From an uncultured Bacteroidales bacterium (GTDB taxonomy: Bacteria > Bacteroidota > Bacteroidia > Bacteroidales > Lentimicrobiaceae): DNA of 6,231 nt. The notes beneath the pieces are model-generated. The model was not told where the DNA came from, ran no database searches, and saw nothing but the letters and a program-made list of their open reading frames with translations. Shown here piece after piece: positions 1-5,022 of the stretch (positions within the stretch are counted from its first letter, which is position 1; every line of letters starts with the position of its first letter). A program made the translations under genes and the position numbers. The stretch is taken from NCBI GenBank assembly GCA_937864935.1, contig CALMDN010000156.1, positions 1-6,231 of the forward strand, written 5' to 3'.

Positions 1-75
1 TCTCCGGATGGCGGCGTGAAACCATCCCGGGTGGCTCGGGTGGAAGTTACGGAACTTACCGCAGGTATCATCTAA
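1..75 (+). CDS. Possible 3' end of an unidentified rightward gene (frame uncertain)
   Basis: Two forward frames are open from the window edge. Frame 1 ends with TAA at 73-75 and finishes ...RVEVTELTAGII. Frame 3 ends with TAA at 81-83 and finishes ...GTYRRYHLTR. Frame 1 has more purine-first codons and a more ordinary composition, so it is slightly preferred; third-position GC does not separate the two. Only about 24 codons are visible and neither tail is recognisable, so no function is offered. If real, the gene would be convergent with the MORN-repeat gene ending at 111. I see no convincing terminator between them. Confidence 0.25.
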   Translation, partial: SPDGGVKPSRVARVEVTELTAGII

Positions 76-110
76 CCCGGTAAAATTTCAGAAATGCTTG
101 ATATCACTGA

Positions 111-1628
111 TTATTCGGTGAATTCAGGCTTTATTTTAACGCCATCGTATTTTTTCTCGGTTCCGTTCTGATAGGTGATAACCAGAAAAACAGTCCCATC
201 GGCATTGTACTGAATCCAGTCGCCTGTTTTCATTCCGTTGATGTATTCCCCTTCATCTTTCTTTTTTCCATCGGGCCAGAACCAGACATGCCGTCCGTTG
301 GGATTATCATCGATGTACGATCCCTGAAACTCCGGGGTTCCGTCGTTGTAGAAATATTTCCATTCACCGTTGCGCATCCCGCCCCGGTAAGTTCCTTCCT
401 CACGGTGATCACCCAGGTTGTATATCCATTTGCCTTCTTCCAGGCCATCAAGAAATTCTCCCTGTACGATTACCTGACCATTTTCACCGTATTCGGTATA
501 TATACCTTCTGATTTACCATTGAAGAAGTTTTCTTCGCGCAGAAGATTCTTCGACTCATAGAACCACTTCCACAACCCGTCGGGATTTCCCTGGTTGTTG
601 TAATTGCCTTCCTGTTCAAGTTCACCGTTCAGATGGTAGAAACGCCACTTACCTGTTCGTTTCCCGTTACGGTATGTTCCTTCAGAGAGCAACTGCCCTG
701 ATTCGTAATACTCTTTCCATGGGCCATCCTTTACACCCTCATCATCAATAACGCCTTCACCAACCATTTTTCCGTTTTTGAAAACATAAGAAGCAACTAC
801 AGAACCGTTCTCGGCATACTCTCTGCGGATTCCTTCGGGAATTTCCCCCTTGTAACTGGCAACCGTTTTAACCTTTCCCGATGCATAATAATCTGTTCTC
901 ACATCCAGTTTAACCAGTTCAGGAGTCTCTTCCTGTTTCACATCATTCAAAAATTTAGAGACCTCGGTGAGCATCCCCTTTTCATCGTATTCCTTGAAGT
1001 AACCGTTCTTTTTATCATCGCGGTAGGTGCCTTCGGTTTTGATCTTTCCATCGGCATAGAAGAACTTCCAGCGTCCCTGTTTAAGACCCTTGCCATCACG
1101 CCTGTTGATGTTTTCACGGTCAACAACAAATCCCCTGCGGTATTGTATCAGGGTAATGACAGTGCCATCGGGTGAATATTCCTTGGCCATGCCATTCTCA
1201 AAACCATTCTCAAAATTCACGGTCCGCATGATTTTTCCGTCAGGATAGTAATAAACAGTCAGTCCCTGTTTCACATCGGCTGAGAAGTTTTCTTCAACCA
1301 CCTCATTTTGCCTTATGGTCCGTCGGATTCCATCCTTTTTACCGTTCAGGTATCCGATCTGAAGCGTGATTTTGCCTGTTTCGTCGTAAAAACTCCAGAT
1401 GCTGTCCAACTCGAAATTTTTCCGGTTTCCTTCTGATTTCAGTATACCCGACTCCCAATAAGTTTTCCAGTACCCATCAGGTTTACCATTTTTCATCAAG
1501 CCTTCACTGGAAACCTTACCATTGGGATGAAAAAACCTGTTGTATCCATCCGGATTCACTGTGTTTTCCTGAGCCAGCAGGGCTGTACAGAGGAAGAGTA
1601 AGAATGTGGAAATCAGAAATTTTTGCAT
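111..1628 (-). CDS. Exported MORN_2-repeat protein, about 18 repeats
   Basis: Predicted secreted or periplasmic protein of 505 residues. Residues 1-20 form a signal peptide: a short basic start (MQK), a hydrophobic core (FLISTFLLFLCTALL) and a likely signal peptidase I cut in LLA-Q, leaving an N-terminal glutamine as is common in Bacteroidota. The Cys at residue 14 is not in a lipobox. Residues 28-492 are a continuous array of units of mostly 24 residues with the pattern G-x-W-x-x-Y/F-x-x-x-G-x-x-x-x-E-G-x-Y-x-x-G-x-x-x, which matches the MORN variant repeat family called MORN_2 (PF07661). Such proteins form elongated beta-hairpin arrays; most are uncharacterised, though some carry a toxin-antitoxin YwqK-like label that is not evidence of toxin activity. 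No catalytic domain is visible. The ATG at 1628 sits directly before the signal peptide. The gene lies 35 bp downstream of nadA on the same strand, so read-through is possible. The product name is secure; the role is unknown. Confidence 0.9.
   Translation of the reverse strand: MQKFLISTFLLFLCTALLAQENTVNPDGYNRFFHPNGKVSSEGLMKNGKPDGYWKTYWESGILKSEGNRKNFELDSIWSFYDETGKITLQIGYLNGKKDGIRRTIRQNEVVEENFSADVKQGLTVYYYPDGKIMRTVNFENGFENGMAKEYSPDGTVITLIQYRRGFVVDRENINRRDGKGLKQGRWKFFYADGKIKTEGTYRDDKKNGYFKEYDEKGMLTEVSKFLNDVKQEETPELVKLDVRTDYYASGKVKTVASYKGEIPEGIRREYAENGSVVASYVFKNGKMVGEGVIDDEGVKDGPWKEYYESGQLLSEGTYRNGKRTGKWRFYHLNGELEQEGNYNNQGNPDGLWKWFYESKNLLREENFFNGKSEGIYTEYGENGQVIVQGEFLDGLEEGKWIYNLGDHREEGTYRGGMRNGEWKYFYNDGTPEFQGSYIDDNPNGRHVWFWPDGKKKDEGEYINGMKTGDWIQYNADGTVFLVITYQNGTEKKYDGVKIKPEFTE
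153..1547 (-). repeat. Array of about 18 MORN_2-type coding repeats
   Basis: This stretch encodes residues 28-492 of the exported repeat protein. Dividing it at each unit-starting glycine (or its replacement) gives 18 units. Twelve are exactly 24 residues, three are 22-25, and three are extended: unit 6 (39), unit 8 (33) and unit 10 (36). The best matches to consensus are units 7, 11, 12, 16 and 17. Units 3, 4 and 9 are degenerate and units 3 and 9 lack the first glycine. The repeats have diverged at the DNA level, so this is an old coding array and not a recent tandem expansion. Confidence 0.85.
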
Positions 1629-1663
1629 TGGGTAAAGTTAGTTGATTCGTAACAAAAACCAGG

Positions 1664-2644
1664 CTAGTGAATAAGTTTCGCTGCTTTTGAAATGTCAAGC
1701 ATTCTCTGAATCGGCAATCTGGCAGAAGTGATGGTGATGTCATCCAGCAGAATTTCCGGTTTTTCGTCTGACAGGCACTTAAATAGTTTTTCCAGGGTAT
1801 TCATTTTCATGAAAGGGCAATCATTGCAGGTACAGGTTTCATCAGCAGGAACCACAATAAACTCCTTTTCAGGGGAATACTTCTGCATCTGATGAACAAT
1901 GCCCCCTTCGGTCGCAACAATGTAACGCTTACCGGCATCGTTTCTGGTAAACTCAAGCATGGCCGCTGTGGAACCGATAAAATCAGCCAATGCCAGTACA
2001 GGGCCCCGGCATTCCGGGTGGGCGATCAGCTTTGCATCAGGGTTGCTGATTTTCAATTGTATCACTTTTTCATCGCTCAGCTGGTTGTGAACATGACAGC
2101 TGCCATCCCACAAAACCATATTTCTTCCGGCTATCGAATTGATATAGGCACCGAGGTTCTTATCCGGTGCGAAAATCAGTTTTTCGTTCTCAGGAAACGA
2201 TTCAACAATCTGCCGGGCATTGCTTGAGGTACAAATGACGTCAGACATGGTTTTAATCGCTGCAGAGCAATTTATATAAGAAATAACACGATGACCCGGG
2301 TGAGCCTTTAAAAATGCACTAAAGGGCTCCGCAGGGCAGCTGTCGGCCAGTGAACATCCTGCATGGATATCAGGCAGAAGCACTTTTTTATCCGGACTGA
2401 GTATCTTCGCCGTTTCGGCCATAAAATGAACACCGGCGAATACAATGATGTCAGCATCTGTTTCTGCAGCCCGCTGCGAAAGCTGAAGACTGTCGCCAAC
2501 AAAATCGGCCAGATCCTGAATTTCAGCAACCTGATAATAATGTGCCAGAATAACCGCATTTTTCTTACGCTTCAGTTCACTGATCCGAAAAATCAATTCC
2601 TGATCAGACTGGTTTTCTGATCGGACGATTTTTTCCTCTTCCAT
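1664..2644 (-). CDS. nadA: Quinolinate synthase NadA
   Basis: Cytoplasmic [4Fe-4S] enzyme of de novo NAD synthesis that condenses iminoaspartate with dihydroxyacetone phosphate to give quinolinate. The protein has 326 residues, usual for the shorter NadA type. Visible family signatures are AHYYQVAEIQDLADFVGDS (34-52), AGCSLADSC (95-103), SYINCSAAIKTMSDVICTSSNA (122-143, in part), WDGSCHVH (179-186), HPECRGPV (209-216), ATEGGIVHQM (244-253) and CPFMKMNTL (276-284). The three cluster ligands expected from the family are Cys97, Cys183 and Cys276. The C-terminal motif has extra cysteines at 271 and 273. The ATG at 2644 follows CTGAAAAG, an A-rich leader without a clear Shine-Dalgarno. The partner enzymes NadB and NadC, which supply iminoaspartate and consume quinolinate, are not in this window. 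The gene is divergent from rpiB across 517 bp and is followed 35 bp downstream by the MORN-repeat gene. Confidence 0.97.
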   Translation of the reverse strand: MEEEKIVRSENQSDQELIFRISELKRKKNAVILAHYYQVAEIQDLADFVGDSLQLSQRAAETDADIIVFAGVHFMAETAKILSPDKKVLLPDIHAGCSLADSCPAEPFSAFLKAHPGHRVISYINCSAAIKTMSDVICTSSNARQIVESFPENEKLIFAPDKNLGAYINSIAGRNMVLWDGSCHVHNQLSDEKVIQLKISNPDAKLIAHPECRGPVLALADFIGSTAAMLEFTRNDAGKRYIVATEGGIVHQMQKYSPEKEFIVVPADETCTCNDCPFMKMNTLEKLFKCLSDEKPEILLDDITITSARLPIQRMLDISKAAKLIH

Positions 2645-2713
2645 CTTTTCAGTTTTAAATAATAAAATTTAATTAAAGAATCATTGTTGTTATTGGTCCT
2701 GTTAATTGTGTTG

Positions 2714-2741
2714 AAAAAATACAGATTTTTTTTCTTGCAAA
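2714..2741 (-). promoter_or_regulatory. Candidate Bacteroidota-type promoter for nadA
   Basis: On the minus strand a TTTG (2741 to 2738) is followed after 16 bases by TATTTTTT (2721 to 2714). These resemble the Bacteroidota -33 (TTTG) and -7 (TAnnTTTG) elements. The last base of the -7 box is wrong and the spacer is a few bases shorter than usual. Transcription would begin near 2707, leaving a leader of about 60 nt before nadA. This is a weak match in AT-rich DNA. Confidence 0.3.
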
Positions 2742-2833
2742 TTTCACTGTAAGGTGTTTGTCAACCTGATATTAACAGCCTGCATTTTTCAGAGTGACAC
2801 ATTTACAGCCTTTTCAGTAATAATTAACAGTTG

Positions 2834-2858
2834 GTTGAAAAGGGTATTTCAACACCCT
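2834..2858. repeat. Two interleaved inverted repeats
   Basis: GTTGAAA (2834-2840) is the reverse complement of TTTCAAC (2847-2853), and AGGGT (2841-2845) is the reverse complement of ACCCT (2854-2858). The arms interleave as A-B-A'-B'. The two hairpins share strands and cannot both form with these near-zero connecting loops, so as RNA they would be alternatives: 7 bp with a 6-nt loop, or 5 bp with an 8-nt loop. As DNA the outer arms form a dyad of protein-operator size. There is no T-run, so it is not an intrinsic terminator. The function is unknown. Confidence 0.5.
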
Positions 2859-2893
2859 GAACTGACAAAAACAAGGCCAATTCAACGTTAATG

Positions 2894-2917
2894 ATTTGTT
2901 AATTTTTAATAACAAAT
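2894..2917. repeat. 8+8 bp perfect inverted repeat (possible operator)
   Basis: ATTTGTTA (2894-2901) and TAACAAAT (2910-2917) are exact reverse complements separated by 8 bases, ATTTTTAA. The half-sites TTGTTA and TAACAA are those of the clostridial form of the Rex operator (TTGTTAA-N4-TTAACAA), but the spacing here is two bases longer than in that consensus. It lies about 250 bp upstream of nadA and 245 bp upstream of rpiB. Confidence 0.5.
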
Positions 2918-2971
2918 TCCTGTTTTCAAACACGGATTGCAATACTGTTTGCAGTGAATGCTCCAAAGCTT

Positions 2972-2990
2972 GAATTTACCGGAATTTACC
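2972..2990. repeat. Tandem GAATTTACC pair, period 10
   Basis: GAATTTACC occurs at 2972-2980 and again at 2982-2990 with a single G between. The 10-base period is close to one helical turn, so both copies face the same side of the DNA. It could be a paired binding site or chance; nothing else marks it. Confidence 0.4.
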
Positions 2991-3004
2991 AACAAAATTA
3001 CACT

Positions 3005-3135
3005 GCAATTAACAAATAACTGTTAACAAAATATAAGAAACTGAAAACTAAAGAGCTGTATCTTTAGGCGGAAATTCGGGTTAACGTAAACAATTCATTA
3101 CGAACAGGGTTTGCAATTAACAACAACTGTTAACA
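3005..3135. repeat. Near-identical 23/24-bp direct repeat containing TGTTAACA palindromes
   Basis: Copy 1 (3005-3028) and copy 2 (3113-3135) both read GCAATTAACAA, then AT in copy 1 or C in copy 2, then AACTGTTAACA. The starts are 108 bp apart, about 10.3 helical turns. Each copy holds a TTAACA half-site followed by the palindrome TGTTAACA, which in copy 2 extends to CTGTTAACAG. A third GTTAAC palindrome lies between them at 3080-3085. Copy 2 ends 26 bp before the rpiB start. The layout is what a double operator allowing looping would look like, but no regulator can be named from the sequence. Confidence 0.65.
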
Positions 3136-3161
3136 GGTTTTTGGTTTAATAATTATCAACA

Positions 3162-3611
3162 ATGTGGGATAAAACTTCACCTTTGGCACTGGCAAGTGAT
3201 CATGCAGGGTTTGAATTGAAATCATTTCTGATCAGATTTCTTTCATCTCAGGGATATACGTTTGAGGATATGGGTACATTTTCTTCCGAAAGTGTTGATT
3301 ATCCAGATTTTGCCCATAAACTGGGTAAAGCTGTTAACGATGGGTTGGTTGAGCGTGGTATTGTAATCTGTGGCAGTGGTAATGGAGTCAACATGGTTGT
3401 AAATAAATATCCTGAAGTAAGAAGTGCTTTATGCTGGAACAGTGAACAAGCCGAACTGACCCGTCGTCACAACGATGCGAATGTTCTTGCCCTTCCCGGC
3501 AGATTTATCGATTTTGACGAAGCCCAGAAAGCCGTGAAGTTGTTTCTGAATACAGAATTTGAAGGTGGAAGGCACAAAACCAGGGTTGACAAAATATCAA
3601 AACTGTTTTAA
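3162..3611 (+). CDS. rpiB: Ribose-5-phosphate isomerase B
   Basis: Cytoplasmic enzyme of the non-oxidative pentose phosphate pathway that interconverts ribose 5-phosphate and ribulose 5-phosphate (RpiB/LacA/LacB family). The 149 residues match the family length. Visible active-site signatures are SDHAGFELK (12-20), DYPDFA (46-51), the catalytic-cysteine loop ICGSGNG (Cys70), RRHNDANVLALPGR (His103 in the substrate pocket) and the C-terminal phosphate-binding EGGRHKTRV (Arg137, Arg141). The usual CGTG is CGSG here, a conservative change. The short N-terminus before the first strand and the ATG at 3162 fit the family; there is no Shine-Dalgarno (AT-rich leader). It begins a two-gene rightward unit with the lutB-like gene 6 bp downstream. 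LacA/LacB-type sugar isomerase activity is the alternative, but no tagatose or galactose genes are nearby. Confidence 0.96.
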   Translation: MWDKTSPLALASDHAGFELKSFLIRFLSSQGYTFEDMGTFSSESVDYPDFAHKLGKAVNDGLVERGIVICGSGNGVNMVVNKYPEVRSALCWNSEQAELTRRHNDANVLALPGRFIDFDEAQKAVKLFLNTEFEGGRHKTRVDKISKLF

Positions 3612-3617
3612 AATCTG

Positions 3618-5006
3618 ATGACCGAAATTTACAATAAATTCAGGCAGGATTCTGAAAATAAAGCGTTTGACCGCGATCACAGAAGAAAACTTGACTTCAA
3701 TATCGGAAGATATGATGAAGCGGTGAAACGCGGAAAGCAACAGTATGCCAATCTTGAACTTGCCCGGCAGAGAGCTGCTGCCATCAGGTACAGGGCAATA
3801 GCTGATCTTGAAAAAAACCTTGCTGACTTTGAATCGAATTTTGAACGCAATGGAGGTAAGGTTATCTGGGCATTGGATGCTGCCGAAGCCTTACGTGAGA
3901 TTGAAACCATACTGATGAACCACAAAGCTGCTAAAGTGGTGAAATCAAAATCCATGGTTTCAGAAGAGATCAGCCTCAACGATCATCTCGGAAAAACTGG
4001 TATTGAAGTGCTTGAAACCGACCTTGGAGAGTATATTGTACAGCAGGCCGGTGAACATCCATATCACATTGTTACACCGGCAATGCACAAATCCAAAGAA
4101 GATGTTGCAGTATTGTTTAATGAAAAGTTCGGACTGCCGGTAAAAAGTACTCCCGAAGACATTACTGCTTACGTGAGAAAAAAGCTGCGCGAAAAATTCT
4201 TCTATGCTGATGTCGGTATTACGGGTGCCAACTTTATTATTGCCGATACCGGTTCTGTTTGTGTAACCGAAAACGAAGGCAACGGATTGCTTTCTATGTC
4301 GTTTCCAAAGGTTCATATTGTTGTTACGGGAATAGAGAAAGTATTGCCCTCTTTCCGCAATCTCGACCTTTTCTGGCCTTTGCTGGCTACCCATGGAACT
4401 GGTCAGTATGTAACAGCTTACAACAGTCTGATCAGCGGGCCGCGACAGGATGGAGAAACCGACGGACCCAAAGAGATGTATGTAGTATTGCTCGACAACG
4501 GGCGAAGTCAGTTGCTGGCGCGGAAACACCAACGCAGGGCACTGAGTTGCATCCGTTGCGGTGCCTGTCTCAATACCTGCCCGGTGTATAAAACCATTGG
4601 CGGACATGCATATGGTACTACCTATTCAGGACCGATTGGTTCGGTGATAACCCCATGGCTCAAAGGAGTGAATGAGTACAAGCACATGAGTTTTGCCTCA
4701 TCCCTGTGCGGCAGCTGCACCGAAGTTTGTCCGGTTAAAATCAATCTTCACGAATTGTTGCTGTATAACAGGAACGACAGTGTTAAACTAAAAACGTTTA
4801 CTGTATCTGAGGCTTTTTCAATGTATGCATGGAAAACCATCATGCTCAACAGGAAATGGATGGATTTCGGAAGTCCAAGCCTTAAAAATTTTGTACTGAA
4901 CAAAGCATTTTCAAAACAGTGGGGTTCAAGAAGGAAACTGCCTGTGGTGAATGAAAAGAATTTCAGGCAATTGTGGGAAGAACGCAAGGAAGGAAAAACA
5001 AACTGA
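3618..5006 (+). CDS. lutB: LutB-like LUD-domain iron-sulfur protein
   Basis: Member of the LutB (YkgF/YvfW) family, the iron-sulfur subunit of the LutABC system that oxidises L-lactate to pyruvate. Its 462 residues are close to the usual length. Residues 1-80 are a charged helical N-terminus. About 65-290 form the LUD domain, including THG/TGQY (258-264) and the conserved GANFIIADTG (203-212) and TENEGN (217-222). The ferredoxin-like part has Cys311-x2-Cys314-x2-Cys317-x3-Cys321-Pro and Cys364-x2-Cys367-x3-Cys371-Pro. The C-terminus ends with a helical segment and the typical FRQLWEERK. The protein is cytoplasmic, with no signal peptide or membrane segment. It starts 6 bp after rpiB, so the two are probably co-transcribed. 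LutA and LutC are absent: upstream is rpiB and downstream a convergent gene. Lactate oxidation is therefore a family inference; another LUD-type electron-transfer role is possible. Confidence 0.92.
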   Translation: MTEIYNKFRQDSENKAFDRDHRRKLDFNIGRYDEAVKRGKQQYANLELARQRAAAIRYRAIADLEKNLADFESNFERNGGKVIWALDAAEALREIETILMNHKAAKVVKSKSMVSEEISLNDHLGKTGIEVLETDLGEYIVQQAGEHPYHIVTPAMHKSKEDVAVLFNEKFGLPVKSTPEDITAYVRKKLREKFFYADVGITGANFIIADTGSVCVTENEGNGLLSMSFPKVHIVVTGIEKVLPSFRNLDLFWPLLATHGTGQYVTAYNSLISGPRQDGETDGPKEMYVVLLDNGRSQLLARKHQRRALSCIRCGACLNTCPVYKTIGGHAYGTTYSGPIGSVITPWLKGVNEYKHMSFASSLCGSCTEVCPVKINLHELLLYNRNDSVKLKTFTVSEAFSMYAWKTIMLNRKWMDFGSPSLKNFVLNKAFSKQWGSRRKLPVVNEKNFRQLWEERKEGKTN

Positions 5007-5022
5007 TTACCGGCTTAATCAG
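4994..5022 (-). terminator. Candidate terminator of the kinase unit; hairpin holds both convergent stop codons
   Basis: CTGATTA (5003-5009) and TAATCAG (5016-5022) form a perfect 7-bp stem around the 6-base loop CCGGCT. Read leftward, the hairpin is followed at once by TTTGTTTTT (5002 to 4994), a good T-tract for ending the kinase transcript. Read rightward it is followed only by ACATATTGTTTC, so it would be weak for lutB. The lutB stop TGA (5004-5006) lies in one arm and the kinase stop (5021 to 5019) in the other. The stem has only two G-C pairs, so strength is doubtful. Confidence 0.5.

Larger units (their letters stand above)
2645..3161. other. 517-bp AT-rich divergent intergenic region, rich in TTAAC/GTTAA motifs
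   Basis: No gene is supported here: stops are dense in all frames and I see no tRNA or recognised RNA family. The region must hold the promoters of leftward nadA and rightward rpiB. TTAAC occurs on the plus strand at about 2772, 2824, 3009, 3023, 3081, 3117 and 3130. GTTAA occurs at 2701, 2887, 2898, 3022, 3080 and 3129. Three copies are the palindrome GTTAAC (3022, 3080, 3129). There is a T8 run at 2726-2733. The only fair Bacteroidota -7-like sequence towards rpiB is TATCTTTA at 3059-3066 (consensus TAnnTTTG), with no good -33 partner, so the rpiB promoter is not called. Individual repeats are listed separately. Confidence 0.8.

Noticed and set aside
104..121. Hairpin TCACTGA-TTAT-TCGGTGA over the MORN-gene stop codon.
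   Set aside because: The 7-bp stem includes a G-T pair and no T-run follows on either strand, so a terminator is not supported.
230..512. Short open frames on both strands inside the MORN-repeat gene.
   Set aside because: They arise from the repetitive codon pattern of the array. The main frame has the signal peptide and the repeats.
1572..1628. Possible lipoprotein signal because of a Cys in the signal peptide of the MORN-repeat protein.
   Set aside because: The residues before the Cys are LFL, which do not fit a lipobox, and the Cys lies within the hydrophobic core.
111..1628. Reading the MORN_2 protein as an antitoxin because related entries carry a toxin-antitoxin YwqK label.
   Set aside because: It is exported, has no toxin partner beside it, and the label rests on family naming and not on function.
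1633..1640. Minus-strand TAACTTTA resembling a Bacteroidota -7 box just before the MORN gene.
   Set aside because: The nearest TTTG-like element is only 12 bases upstream, too close. The box would start transcription almost at the ATG.
1892..2227. Plus-strand open frame of 111 codons inside nadA.
   Set aside because: It is a shadow of nadA, which is supported by full-length motifs, and the translation looks non-protein-like.
2834..2858. H-type pseudoknot formed by the interleaved inverted repeats.
   Set aside because: The linkers are 0, 1 and 0 bases, too short to cross stems of 5 and 7 bp, so only alternative hairpins are feasible.
3153..3161. TTATCAACA just before the rpiB start, one base from a DnaA box, in an AT-rich repeat-filled divergent region that recalls a replication origin.
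   Set aside because: It is a single inexact box, with no canonical TTATCCACA elsewhere in the region and no dnaA, dnaN or similar marker gene nearby. TGTGGGATAA at 3164-3173 has an extra G and is coding.
3960..4607. A 215-codon open frame on the minus strand.
   Set aside because: It lies wholly inside lutB, whose conserved motifs prove the plus-strand frame. The antisense translation has no recognisable domain.
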